Below are positions 47,830-59,425 of a DNA stretch of 64,000 nucleotides, one piece after another (positions within the stretch are counted from its first letter, which is position 1; the number at the start of each line of letters is the position of its first letter). Below the pieces are notes generated by a model. It was not told the DNA's origin, searched no databases, and saw only the letters and a program-made list of their open reading frames with translations. This stretch comes from Ascoidea rubescens DSM 1968 (Eukaryota; Ascomycota; Saccharomycetes; Ascoideales; Ascoideaceae), in contig NW_017962919.1 in assembly GCF_001661345.1 (NCBI RefSeq), positions 186,001 through 250,000 on the forward strand, given 5' to 3'. The translations under genes were made by a program, and so were the position numbers.

Positions 47830-48010
47830 ATTGAATCACAAGAGAAACTATTGCAGTTTCGGCAGGTCGATAACAAATTTCAGCACATATCTGGTTGAAG
47901 GGGTCGGTTCATCGTATTCCCTGCTTCGCCGATAAAAGTATTGTATTCCTTCCTCAAATTAGATGATACGTGACGGCCATACCACGATCCATCAACCACC
48001 AAATACATTT
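47830..48010 (-). other. Short coherent frame in the minus-strand block
   Basis: A minus frame reads MYLVVDGSWYGRHVSSNLRK and then EYNTFIGEAGNTMNRPL. Its even use of all residue classes contrasts with the flanking low-complexity translations. Too short to classify. Confidence 0.22.
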
Positions 48011-48379
48011 AATCCTCAACAAATCAGCCGGCATGCAAAATATAGCAAGTGGAATCCAACCACAATTAAATATTGCATATGTCCACATGTTCCGCAGGCG
48101 TAAGCTGTTCATTCAGTTGTGAAAAGAACATTCGACCATACTACCCAGCTTTTAAAACAAAGCGCAAACTCAAATGGTTAAAGTTCACTGCATTCTTTAG
48201 ATTCTCTTATTTTCAACACTGAATATTTCTATTTTCGCTCACACCCTGCTGTGTCAAATCAATAATCGTGGCATACAATAAACTACTCTATAGAAAACCC
48301 TAATTTCAAAGAAATAGCATGACTCTTTATTAGGAGCTGGGTTATATCACAAAGAGTCACGGGCACAACCTGATAGGAG

Positions 48380-48604
48380 ATGGCGATGATCCAAATCTAT
48401 ATGAGGAGAGAGCTCTCAACGCTGAATGACGCCCCTCACAAGGACAATAAAGTGGAATTGAATCTTATCGGCAGCTTTGCCTGCGAAGAATTTTGCGAAA
48501 GGCAAATCGGACTTTCTGAAATGCTGGTACGTCCGTTGGTCACGGAAACCAGTTCAAACTCCTCAGGAATTGATGGAGAAACACTTCTTTCTTTAAACAG
48601 CTAG
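48380..48604 (+). other. 74-codon plus-strand frame, unassigned
   Basis: The product is hydrophilic and Glu/Leu/Ser-rich with a CEEFCERQIG segment. It lies in the middle of the minus-strand block on the opposite strand. The minus strand here has no better frame, so it may be a separate relic. No motif is seen. Confidence 0.2.
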
Positions 48605-51065
48605 AACGTCACCGGGCTTGATTCTGTGATTGCCTATCTTTTTGTTGGCCGATACCGATGGTTTTCAAAAACGATTTGGCTAAGAAATCGAAATGTGATT
48701 GAAAAGTGAGGAACTAACGATTAGAAGAAAGTAAAACAAACAAATGAATGGAAGATATCAAATGAAAAAATCACAATTAAATCTTTTGAATATGATCATA
48801 TACATATCTGGATATAATCAATTCGTGCAAGCAAACGATCTTCATCGTTCAAAATATATTATTACAGTCAATTAAACAAAATAGTGAGACCACTGTACCA
48901 AAGTGGTCACGAAAAAAATCCATCGACTATGATCAAATGAGGTTGAACCTATAAATTGCAAAAATGCTACAACCGTCAAAATCCCACAGTCATAAGTGAA
49001 ATTTATTAAAGTACTTATATTCAGGTGCTGTGAGCACATTACCATATTTATTCTCAACGGAACTGATGTCGGATGTTTTCATTCCTTTCTATTTGGTTTA
49101 ATAAAAATGGTGCATAGTAACACAAACTGACTGTCGAGCATCAAGAGCTGCACTCGATTCAGTGTCACCGTATCCCATTAACTCATCCAATAATACCGTT
49201 TGTAAAAAACATCTCTTGAACAGCATTTCAAATGGCTCAGTTGTCTTTCCGAACATGTTAGGTGGATCTGGATTAGTCCCTCAAGATATCGGCTTATCTC
49301 CCTTGCAACAACTGGAACATCATCCGTCACCAATTTGCAGCCCAACCCAAACAGCAATTGAATCATTTGAAATTTATCGATTATTGAATATATAATTAGT
49401 AGCCATCACTTTTTTGTGCAAGCAATAATTTGTTTACTAATACCAGTCACCCTTCAAATAAGCGTCATGCGCTTCATTCATTGACAGGATCGGTTTGATG
49501 TTAATCTTATTGCACAGCGATCCCTCCGTTATATTATGGACCAGCAAGTCCAAGTACTGAGTGCAAAATTACTGAAAGGTCAATTGTTTTGAACAACAAT
49601 GAAAGCTGTAAAACTCCGGTTTGATCATTGAAACGAGTAATTCGGGTAACTAGGTCTTCGGCCTGCAGAGCTTAATTGCAATGCTCTTTGCTTTGTGTGA
49701 GATAAAAGTCACGATGTCTAGCAAATCCTTTTCGAAACATTAATAAATAGAAGCATCCTTAGATTTTCCAACCCTAACAGATTGCCCAATGTACTAGTGC
49801 ATCAGCTGATCCGTGCAACCTTAGTACTTTGAACAGTTAGTCAACATTTGAACAAAATTGAGATTCCACCATCTCAATTTGGCGTTTATGACCATGAAGA
49901 TGAGCAGCCGCGGCAGTAATTTCATTGACCTTTATTACTGTTGATGAACAACGGCCTGGAGAGCTTAGGCATTCTAACACTACATTATTGGAAGGGATGT
50001 TCTCGTGTATTGAATCTGATCAGGCTGAATGAACCTTTGAGCCGCTCTCCTTGTTTCTGGCAAATTCAAAATTGGTGTAGACCCCTTTGTGACCACTCAA
50101 TGCCGCCCAACAAGGTGTTCTAGTAGGTAAATGAACCGGCAGGGTGCTATTGATTTCATCGATTGACCGACGTTCAATTTGGTAGGGTTTCTCGCTAATT
50201 GAGTCGGCAAAATTTTGTTTGGAAGAAGGAGTCGCTTTTAAAAACTGGCCAAACAGGTCAGAAAGTACGTTTCTTGAATCCTATCCATAAAATTTTGTCT
50301 AAACATCCTAAGAACTTTAGTATTGCCATGCAGCTATTAATGACGGCTTTCTTCGTAGCCGAAAATTGGTTAATTGGATTGCAGCAGCGGTGTGAGCATT
50401 CTTAACCACGTTCTCAATATCCGTTGATGTTGCACATTTAGTTGAACGGAGAAGTTTGTTAACGGCAGCTTCGTTGGATTATTCATCTGAAAATAGTGAG
50501 TATAATTTAAGATCTACATTGGTTGAATTCCTTCAATTTTGACTTGAAGCAATCCCAAATATATTTGACACATTTGTTACTCTGATTTGATTGCCGTTTT
50601 TAGCAGTTCACACACTTAGCACCGCTTAGCAGCTACAGCAACACGTGTGACAGCAAGGACAGCAGAAAGTGATGGACTGATTGACAAGAACAATCAATCC
50701 CTGACAAAGTTTCTCTTCCAATCACCTGACAGGATGCACTTTAATGGATGCCAGTCCATGGAGAGTTCAACCCCCAGACCGTTTGAAATTAATGTGCATC
50801 CAACAGATGCACCAAAGATACATTTATCACCTAATATCGCTTCTTTGATTGCTCTAGGATTCATGGCCTACCAGCATGTCTAAACTGAATGTACAAGCAC
50901 TGGATAATTCCGTTGCATAATATAATTCAACTATCATCACCAACCGAGAGCCATGTATGACGGGAATCAAGCGGATCAAAGACACTACCGACAACACAAG
51001 ATCATTCGCCAATGGTCAGCTGCATTAAATTAAATTATGAATATTTCGCGAAGACTCTTCATTGA

Positions 51066-51347
51066 TTATTGCCAACATTGACCTCCGCCATTCGGATGAC
51101 AGTAATATGAAACTGGAAGTCCATTTGTGATTTCTACAATTTGACAAAATGATTTCAACAACTTCGTTGCACACTCATTATCGACGGACAGCATAAACAG
51201 TCCTAACCAAAGATCGTAGAATAGCTTACAAGTAATATTCCAAGTTGGCGTACGCAGTCCATAGTCCAGCCATCGGAGCAATTGCAACATTTCTGGAAGA
51301 ATCAGACCCAGCCCACTGCTCAATAACGTCAGCTGGTAGAAGACCAA
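51066..51347 (-). other. 93-codon frame in the minus-strand block
   Basis: The product is hydrophobic and helical with many aromatics (LPEMLQLLRWLDYGLRTPTW, then a CKLFYDLWLGLFML stretch) and ends in a Cys/Gly/His-rich tail. Leucine-rich helices in a row might be a membrane or alpha-solenoid protein. It is open from start to stop. Not identified. Confidence 0.28.
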
Positions 51348-52399
51348 AAAGAGTGGTAGTTAAATTTGCAGCCGACTAGTAGGTCATATTTGTCATTGTG
51401 CTTTTCTGACGAAACATCGAATCAAATCTACAAGCAGCCGAAATGCGAATTGCTTTGTGAATATACTGTAGAAACCTTTAGCACGATTACTTGATGTTTT
51501 GCAAACTCCTATTCATTAGCTGACCAGCACTTGGGGCTCTCAGTCCTTAATAATATAATGGGAGTGGATTACTTCCGGCCGAAGCGCAGTTCATCCAACC
51601 AAATTATTCCAAATTGGATTGACATTTTTTCTATTGTCAACTATAATCAACTTTAATTTTGGAATATGGCACATTTAAAGATTTTTAAACGACCCACTAT
51701 TTCGATGCCTCACAGTGCTAGTACATTTTAAATCATCCTTTGTGTCACTAATTCCAGCAATGCCATTTCATTGAGAATTTGGAACGCTAGGTGACTTTCC
51801 TTTCACATCATCCTCAGAGGCACTAATGTTAACATAAAGTTGTTTGACGTTTAACATCGACTTTTAAGATGCTTTCCTTGCTGATAGAACTAGCTACTCA
51901 TCAGCTATTCTGCCATTGAAACAGCAAAGGCAGCAATTGTATTCGCTAAATCTGATGGTCTAGCAGAAGCTGGCCATGGTACCAAAAAGGCCTTATTGAA
52001 CTTAATCAATTTCTGATAGCGGTAACACGTTATATTTTTTGACAGAGCTAATTTCAATGGTGTTGTATCTTAACAGGGTGACTCATCTAACTCGAGGTAC
52101 CAGCGCACAAATCGTCAGCAAAATATTTAATTCACCATTTTCATCACTAATAGTAAGGTTTCAATGTCCGCTGATTTCGGCATTATTTGTTTCTGCGAAT
52201 CAGGTGTGGCAGACTGTAACAGCAAATGAATAAACACATACTGATAAGGGTTTATGACCTTAAAACTACGGCAATATAGTTATATAACAAAGTTATTCTA
52301 ATAACTGCAATTGGATGATGTATTCGCCCATTCATTTCGTGTACGTCACCTCGCATTAATATCATCATACTCAACAACAATTCAACCAAGAAGGACTCT

Positions 52400-53207
52400 C
52401 AACCCATCTAATTCTTGAGTATAGTACCACTGATTGAGATGAAACTCTTGCAACCAATCCAAAAATAATCTGCTACTACCCAACAAAAATGAATTGAAAC
52501 TGAATGGAACCTTTTAAGGTGTGAAACAACTCATTCAAAAACAATAACGGGAGTATATCTAAGCCGCTGATTTATCAAATTCAATTGAGCTGTTTCGAGA
52601 ATCACCCCCATAGCCAAAACAGCGATGATTGCAGCATCTAATCTCTTTCTTTATTCTGCCATGCAAACGTTTCCAACTCGGCTCCTAACCATTAGTAGCC
52701 GGTGATGGTAATATATCACGGTAGGAAAGCATATGAGAATGAAGAGCACAGAATTGATTACAAGTGTGGTTTATGTTGTAAACCTGGTTAAATCAAAGTG
52801 GCTCACAAAAGCCGTCAAGTGACTGAAAAATTGAACAGAATGTCACCCTCTTGGAGACCGGAAGCAGCTCCCATTATCCGAGGAACTAGCTCTTGATCGA
52901 TTGTGTTGGTGCAGTCCAGCACTGCAGTAGACCGGCGTGGAACAGATCCAGTTGACTGGCGCGTTAACAGGTTTCTCTGCAAAATATGATTTCCAAAAAA
53001 CCGCAGACAGGGTGAGTTGACCGGGTTCCAATCCCGAATACGGCTTTCCACAACCCAACATTTTGGGGTGACGTCTTTGGAGCCTACACAAATAGTCGCG
53101 TCACTGATGCACGTGGGGGGATCTTGGAGCTGTGCAAGCACAGACGCATGGAGCTGCTTCTGTTTTGTGGGGGACGAATATCCCAATGCCGCATGGACAT
53201 TCTGCAT
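52400..53207 (-). other. 130-codon frame and its downstream continuation, minus-strand block
   Basis: 52815-53207 is the third-longest frame in the window. It overlaps a G+C-rich island (about 53000-53240), which by itself lowers stop frequency, so part of its length may be compositional. Downstream, at about 52680-52500, another frame reads RLDAAIIAVLAMGVILETAQ, a strongly helical, protein-like segment. No motif is recognised in either. Confidence 0.25.
53022..53036 (+). other. tRNA T-arm-like stem-loop
   Basis: CGGG-TTCCAAT-CCCG forms a perfect 4-bp stem with a 7-base loop that is close to the tRNA T-loop consensus TTCRANY (position 57 is C rather than purine). No box A, D-arm, anticodon arm or matching acceptor strand was found upstream. 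It may be a relic of a tRNA-derived SINE or a chance match. Confidence 0.25.
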
Positions 53208-53804
53208 TTGTGTGCTTTGACCGGCACCTTTTTCTGCGACCCACGGATCAGCCCGTCATTGATTAACACCTATTCAAAGTAATCAGCAATATAGCTATAA
53301 ATGAATATAAAAAATCAAAGACTAAGAAACTGTGACTTATATGCTAATGCTTTGCAATACCAAAACCAGCAAGTAGCAACCGTATTGAAGCACCAGCGGT
53401 ACGTTGAAAGGTGACACTAATAATAATTATGATAGCGCAGTCAGTGTCTGACTTTACTAACACAAGGAGTGAAAAATTATCTAAAACCTAAACGAACGAT
53501 AATAAACAGCTAAAGCTAACCCGATTTAATCAGGAATGTCTCAGTCATGAATAATGGAATTGTCGAGGCAACTCTTTTTCATACGATACCGCTGGTGCAG
53601 TAAGCGCGCTGGGTAAGAATCTGCCTGATTAGTATTTGGTATCAACAGCTGCAAAAAAGATGCAGAATTGCTGAGTCCTCTCATAGATTTTATTTAAACA
53701 AATCAAGCTTCAATATTTCCAGAAGACCTAAACGGTAGCCGCTGGTCCGAGCGGAGTTCATATGGGGGCAGATACTAAGGTTCTCAACTTCTTCACCAAT
53801 AGAT

Positions 53805-54498
53805 TTAGAGACTGTAATTGAGTGACTTTTTTTTCGCTGCTTCCGTGAGTGAGACTAACTCAGGTTCACAAGTCGGCACACAAAACCTAAGTTGGTTATT
53901 GAAGATCCGTGTCAGTGAGATTTCATCTCTTACAAAAGTAACATCTCCAAATGAATTCCAATACTGAATGTTTAGAGGTTCTTCCAAGTTGGAGGTTGCA
54001 ACAGACTGGAGAACAAAAGAAGCATCCCCACGAACAAATAATAGTCTGAGTTCAAGCATTATTCTCTCTTTTTGAGACAGCTGGAAGGGGCAGCATGCAT
54101 TGCGCACCGGCACATCAACTAAGTATCTTGTCGGCAAATCCTATATCTTACTAACATCAATGCGCGGCGGAACCCGACCAATCATTAATAAATTTGTAAT
54201 TGGATGACTCTAAACAAAATCATTTAGAGGTGTGAGTTTGATGTAGAGCTTTGCACTGGCTTATTATTTTGGGCGGGCTTCACAATATGGATTCATCTTT
54301 TTGAATCTGCTGAACCAAGAGCGTGACCGATTTTTCATTAGACAGAGCAACTCCTGCCGCATTTTGATCAAAATCAACAATAAGAATTCGTGTTTTAAGT
54401 CCTGCAAGAGGGTTTTTTTTGATTAAAGACAGAAGGCTTGAATGTATCAGCTGCAGCTTTGCCACTGAAGATCCGTAAGAATAAGAGAGTTCCAACAT
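53805..54498 (-). other. Two coherent frames, minus-strand block, about 200 codons in all
   Basis: 54280-54498 (72 codons) encodes a Leu/Ser/Lys-rich product with an LKTRILIVDFDQNAAGV segment. 53805-54137 (110 codons) encodes a product with LPTRYLVDVPVRNACCPF, an RIMLELRLLFVRGDASFVL strand-rich part and a helical EPELVSLTEAAKKK end. The frame of the second also stays readable some 50 codons upstream of its Met. These are among the most protein-like sequences in the block. I do not recognise the family. Confidence 0.33.
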
Positions 54499-55059
54499 TT
54501 GTATAAAATAGGTGATTGTATCAACTTCGAGGATCTAAACAGACAATATTAATGTGAAGAATCTTGATCAGCAAACGGATGCAGAACGCTCAGCATCGTT
54601 TTGAGGCAACAATAACAACGTTGGTTTAATATTTTAATCAACTGGAGTATCCTGCAATATTTTAGAGGTGATTAAGCACCAAACAATTCCCACGAATTAT
54701 TATATCCTTACTTCTAATTTTAAGGGCAAGAGCTAAAATATTCATTACGATCATTAGAATTCAGTGAGACAATTATTTAACAGCTTGTCTGGACGTCGCA
54801 CCAATGCCTGTTGATAGCTATCCTGTTCGACATACAACGGCAGCCAACTGCCGTTTTTTGTGACGGGAACACCTAATATCAATTGATTGCTGTCATGCAT
54901 AGGCCGACGCTCCGATGGAAAAGATCTGTGCACTTTTGGTTGGTAGAATTTGCTTTTGCAGAAGCAACGGCAAGAAAGGCAGCGGCTTAGTTAGCCATTG
55001 ATAACCATCTTCTGTTGGATCTCTTCAAGATTGGCAAAGTACATTGGTCCTACATCAAT

Positions 55060-55325
55060 GATATCATGAACAATTTTTTTAACCAACTTGGTACTTGCCT
55101 GTTCGTCGACAAAGCTTTGCGCACCAGCGTAAACTTAACCAACTTGATCAGTATCATCTGTGTGAAAGAATGATTCCAATAAGTTTGATTATTTGACATT
55201 GGCACCTTGCGCTACTTCATCTTCTGAGCTGATGTCGATACACTCATCATCCTCATCGGAGTTAATCTTTGCTGTTCCATCTGATGCAATGGCAGCTCTC
55301 CTATCACTGGCTATTTCAGCAGTTC
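55060..55325 (-). other. Acidic linker-like frame in the minus-strand block
   Basis: A minus frame at about 55325-55200 reads AEIASDRRAAIASDGTAKIN followed by SDEDDECIDISSEDE, a strongly acidic and probably disordered stretch. Further on, near 55090-55010, another frame reads IIDVGPMYFANLEEIQQKMV. Acidic linkers occur in many viral, Gag and host nuclear proteins, so this has no diagnostic value on its own. Confidence 0.25.
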
Positions 55326-55515
55326 ACTGATTTGTTTCGCTCAAGAGCACTAGCATCAATAGGTGTCACTCTAACGAAATATAAAACTTCTGATCAATTG
55401 CAGCAATCTCTGGATCTCTACACTAAACATTGAATTCATCACTGCGACAAGAACATCAGACAATGGGGCTGCTGTCACAACGATTGAAAACGCTGAAAGC
55501 ACTTTTAGTCAAGAC

Positions 55516-56322
55516 CTAGCAACCACAAAGAGCGAGAAAACAAGAATCAGCAAGCTTGGTTGCTTCATCCGTTTGCAATTGATGGCGTAGCAGGAACATC
55601 CAAACTGTTTCAAAACGCAGGAGGTGGATATGTTGCATAAATAACTGATGACAAATGCTGATTCGAGCGCCATTTTTTAGAGAAGTGGAATTCAACCAAA
55701 TTCCCCACCCATCCAAGTGCTATTTCAGATGTAATGAAAGAAATCTTTTGTCATTCATTTAGTTCCGGCATTTGTTGTGCTTGATCTCTCCATTGGAACA
55801 ACAATCCCAATTCAATGAACATCGTTTGCAACTGAAAATCTGCTTATGATTGCTATCTTGTGACAGACATCTTTGAAAATTTTGCACGCACAATAATTAT
55901 TTCAGAAGAAGGTACGCACCGTCTGTGCCAATATTCGTTATAGCGAATTAGTTTCACTTATGAACTATCCAATTAGCATCTGATTTGTCAGCTGGGGCTG
56001 CCAGATTATTAGAATATAAATAATCATCAAGAATGCTGTCAAAGTGGCGACCCTGATGTAAAGGAACAACTGACGTTGTGCAACCATTCCACTATGAAAT
56101 GTTGCAAGAGCAGCAGTCGCGTGTTTTATGGACAACTCATCAGTAAAATAGCTCGCATTCCAGTTGTGTCAAGGCCGACATTGTGGCCATCTGATTCAGA
56201 TGAATTATTGCGGAAATAATCCAGATGTTCAACGCAGAATGCCTGCATGAATTTAACCGCAGCGTGTGGAACAAGATATTGAAATTATCTTGAAACAGTT
56301 CCACCATCAGCCTAAGGACCAT
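55516..56322 (-). other. Two short minus frames, unassigned
   Basis: 55516-55716 (66 codons) and 56140-56322 (60 codons) encode Leu/His-rich products without known motifs. They continue the strand bias of the block up to where copia fossil 3 begins. Chance frames are possible. Confidence 0.18.
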
Positions 56323-56644
56323 TCAGATGAGCACATTAATCTTTGAATAGAACGAAAGTCCTGTTAGGTTTTTGCGCTTGACATGATATCAACATTTAAT
56401 TGTGCACTGGACAACCAGTCTTGCCAGTTTTCACCTTCGCGAACCACGGTTTCTACAAAATTGTCACTCGTCTGGTCTCTTCACTGTTAGTTGTTTCACC
56501 ATGTTTCATAAAATGACGGCTGGCGATCTCCTCTACAGTATTCCACTATATAGACAGCTTCAATTACATATAATCACTGGATTGCCCACTACACTCTTCA
56601 AGGCAAATTGCCCGTGTCGGCTTGCAAAAGTCAATGACACTTTT

Positions 56645-56893
56645 CAATTTTCTTAATTTAACTCCAAAGGTGTCGGTGTCCAACCACAAAGCTGCCCAGT
56701 TTGCCGTCTTGGTTCCCGCAATTATCTAACAATCCGTGATTTGGGCTGAAAAAAGTGAGTCGGTCATTATTGACGTGCCCAAGCATTTTCAGACGCGTCC
56801 CTTGCGTAGCGGCAAGGTGGTTGTCCCCGATTTGGATTTGTTGGTTACAATGGGTCGTAGGGCAGTCAGAAATGCGTTTTCTAAAACCAACTA
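56645..56893 (+). other. Plus frame just upstream of copia fossil 3, unassigned
   Basis: The frame includes SESVIIDVPKHFQTRPLRSG and VVVPDLDLLVTMGRRAVRNAF, a balanced, protein-like product. Its position right before the Gag start of copia fossil 3 is where a 5' LTR should be, so it may be sequence of the element that was interrupted by the insertion. Not identified. Confidence 0.25.
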
Positions 56894-56925
56894 ATTCCTA
56901 GAATTGCGATTCAATCCACTAAACA

Positions 56926-57200
56926 GATGACTACCTCAATTTATGGTGCTATCGGCCGAGGTAAATTATCCATTTTGAGGGATCGCAACAACTATTTTAA
57001 GTGATCTGGTTTTAATACTAGCGAAGGGTACAACGATGGCCAAATTGCTTTGATTGTCTAATGCTGAACTGTCTGCAGCTCGACTTACGCAAAAACTGCT
57101 ACTTACCATTATACTGTCAGTTGCAAAATTACTCATACGGATGCAAAAGAGTTAAATTATCCTTTTGGTGTTGAAGCATTTGCGTCCAACTCATGTTCAC
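56926..57200 (+). mobile_element. Gag N-terminal remnant (copia fossil 3)
   Basis: A Met-start frame reads MTTSIYGAIGRGKLSILRD followed by NNYFK. Copia Gag proteins open in this way, with a K-L-x-x-L-x-G-x-N-Y-x-x-W segment in the first 40 residues. The next part contains GYNDGQIALIV. A zinc knuckle and protease should follow near 57.5-57.9 kb but were not identified. It is broken. Confidence 0.5.
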
Positions 57201-57689
57201 TAGGGATTCTTTTTCACGTTGAGGTTCATTTAAGATGCTTGTATTTAAATTAATGACATCTTATCGTCTTCCAACGTCTGAGCATTCTCGATAGATTTGT
57301 CGGCAGCATTGCTAGTTCCGGTTAGAACATATCTCTCAGCCGTTATATCAGTGCTGCAGCTGTTCTGGATGCCTCCAAAGTTAACTCGCCAATATTCACA
57401 AGGTCCTTGGAAATATTCGGAACGCTGATGTTGAGCTGAAAATAGATTGTTTTTGAATTTGGGGGATCCGAACATCTTTTTGATATTCTTGCATTGTTCT
57501 GCACCATCATTTTTCATTCTCGGCATATTGTAGGGAGGGGTGAGTCAATCACTGATGTCAAAGAGAGTGGAACTGTGAGCGGACCCTCTAAGGGGAAATG
57601 AGAGAATGTTTTCTATGCCCTCCATAAAGCAAATTAGATTTCAACCTCAATTGTTCAACATAATAGGGCTTGTTCATTATTGAAGGATC

Positions 57690-57990
57690 TTCGCCACTAT
57701 AAGAATGGTGCGGCGGCTGGTGATAAAGCCGCTTTAGGGTTATATGATTGCTTGTTTACCCTCACCACTCCTGCGAATCGGACCTTCAGTCTGTGAAGAC
57801 GATCAGACAATTTTGATCATACTATTGCTTGAAAAAAAAAGAAAATGGTTTTTTATTGGTTTCTGCAAGTTCAAAATAAGTTTCATATTAAAAGCGTTGT
57901 TGACAAACTATATTAGTAAGATATCCAAAAGCCGCCCCACCGCTGCTCTTGCTCTTCCTCAAGTTGACATATCGAAGCAAATATACTGCT
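57690..57990 (+). mobile_element. Unassigned part between Gag and integrase (copia fossil 3)
   Basis: A frame at about 57680-57745 reads LKDLRHYKNGAAAGDKAAL, basic and Ala-rich, and 57744-57992 is an 82-codon frame with no motif. Position suggests the Gag end or protease and Gag-pre-integrase region of fossil 3, but no DSG loop or knuckle can be seen. Confidence 0.3.
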
Positions 57991-58049
57991 GAAGCTAAGC
58001 GCATACTTTTCCAGTGATTAATGTTGATTAACAGTCAGGATATGATGCT

Positions 58050-58400
58050 GTTGCTCTTTTCACCTTGCAATCGTTTGGTGTTGCGAAATTGGTGAAATTA
58101 CTTGCATTTGCCCAAGGATGTTTTCTCAAAACTGCTCATATTGACAAAGAGGATAAACAACTTGTTTCAAAGATTTTGAATGAGTTAAGCGAAGCTGAAA
58201 GTCCAAATCATAAATTGTCGGTTTCGTATGTGTACTATCAGTTTGGGGTTGCTGAACGTAGTTGTTGATCAATCATCAGAGTTGCAAACACAATGTGTAT
58301 TGAAGAAATGTTCCAAATTTCATGTGCATTAATCCAGTGGTCCGCGCAGTGCTTTTGATGCATTTGATTTCCACCAAGCATTGTCCTCTGTTGACTACGC
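58050..58400 (+). mobile_element. Integrase remnant (copia fossil 3)
   Basis: Frame 58065-58268 ends in VYYQFGVAERSC. The F-G-V-A-E-R at 58242-58259 is the copia QNGVAER motif, whose Glu is the third catalytic acidic residue of the integrase DDE triad. After it come SIIRVANTMCIEE and a W-S-A-Q segment, matching R-T-I-x-E-x-AxxML and W-x-x-A in the family. Upstream, an FLKTAHIDKEDKQLVS segment fits the strand and helix between the first and second acidic residues. This is a strong family match. It is broken. Confidence 0.85.
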
Positions 58401-58452
58401 CTTTTAAATAATTTTATGGAAAACAATCATGAACAGTTTTCTTGATTGTCTT

Positions 58453-58804
58453 TCAATTTGCTTCATTTGCCGGACCCCCGAATAAATCAAACAGGCCGAG
58501 TAAGGAAATGACCGTTCTCTCTTTGTTCTTGCTCGCCACGGCATGAGTAGAAAAACTTCCAAAGTCATTATTCTTTTTAACGGATCGGTTGTGTTCAAAT
58601 GTATTTGTTGTTTTGATAAACCCGTATTTCCTTTTGACGATCAATTTTTTCGCGGCATCAAACCAGCAAATGCAACAGGCTTTGGAGATACACTTTTTGC
58701 TCATGGTGTCGAATGGGATAATTTGTCAACTTCTTGCAAAAGCAAAGCTAACAGAGCTGGAAAAGTTTAAAACATATCGGGGAATGTCTGACAAAATAGC
58801 TTAA
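58453..58804 (+). mobile_element. Integrase C-terminal / linker region (copia fossil 3)
   Basis: Overlapping frames 58543-58770 and 58589-58804 on the plus strand fall between the integrase motif and RT. One holds a VVFKCICCFDKP segment, standing roughly where copia elements have the R-x-FGC-x-x-Y block, followed by FPFDDQFFRGIKPANATGFG, which may represent the GY segment that follows. Identification is from position and partial likeness only. Confidence 0.4.
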
Positions 58805-59425
58805 CGTAGTTATTCTAAACCATTGATGTGTTTTATTTAATCAGCCCATGAGATGAACTAAAAGAAGATCTCAATTTCAAAAACGTCAATTCAAATAAAT
58901 TCATTTATATTCTGATGTTCATAATGAGTTCAGTGAAGCATAAACAGGTGCTGGATGTAGTATTCAACAGCTTGCTCATACCAACCAGGTTCCTCAGAAT
59001 GATTTTAGTGAGATTGAAAAGCAGCTTAAGCGGCTTACAGATGCTGCTCGAAATACCACCAATGACAGACGACCTCTGACTTATTTAGCTGCCGCGCTTT
59101 CTGCTTTTACTACAATTGAAGAAAAATATTCAGTCCTTAGTTGTAGCGTTTCCTGTCATCACAGCATCAACCAATGCTATATAGCAATATCTTCATATTC
59201 GATTATATGTTCATTAGAGAATTAGCGGTTGTTGTTATCTTTGTGAGTTTGAGATTAAGTCAGGCTTATCTTGTGTCTTGCAAAAGCCAGACTAGCAGCT
59301 GAAAAGATATTTTGTAGCTGATGCCATTCAATAAAACCAGGGTTTGGTCCGGCAGCTTCATAGAGAAGTTTTAGAGTCCTTTTTGCTGATGCACTATCAA
59401 ATCACTTATAGTTCATTAAGTTAAT

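Larger units (their letters stand above)
40915..56350 (-). other. Long block of decayed minus-strand coding frames, family unknown
   Basis: Across about 15 kb, most of the readable frames of 60-250 codons lie on the minus strand and have protein-like composition, although they are separated by noncoding-looking sequence. The best are at 41040-41400, 42610-43380, 44410-44640, 45915-46563, 47830-48010, 51066-51347, 52400-53207, 53805-54498 and 55060-55325. None shows RT, integrase, transposase, polymerase or ATPase motifs that I can recognise. The shared strand suggests one large element or cluster of genes. An old virus-like integration is one possibility, and a huge degenerate LTR element or a host multi-exon pseudogene are others. 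It is broken very many times and looks ancient. Confidence 0.35.

Noticed and set aside
53022-53095. Complete tRNA gene
   Set aside because: Only the T-arm-like hairpin fits; no box A, anticodon arm or acceptor stem is present.
55130-55180. Family B DNA polymerase DTD motif (DDTDQ on minus strand), which would suggest a Polinton
   Set aside because: The residues around it do not fit the YxDTDS block, and no other polymerase, ATPase, protease or capsid motif was found.
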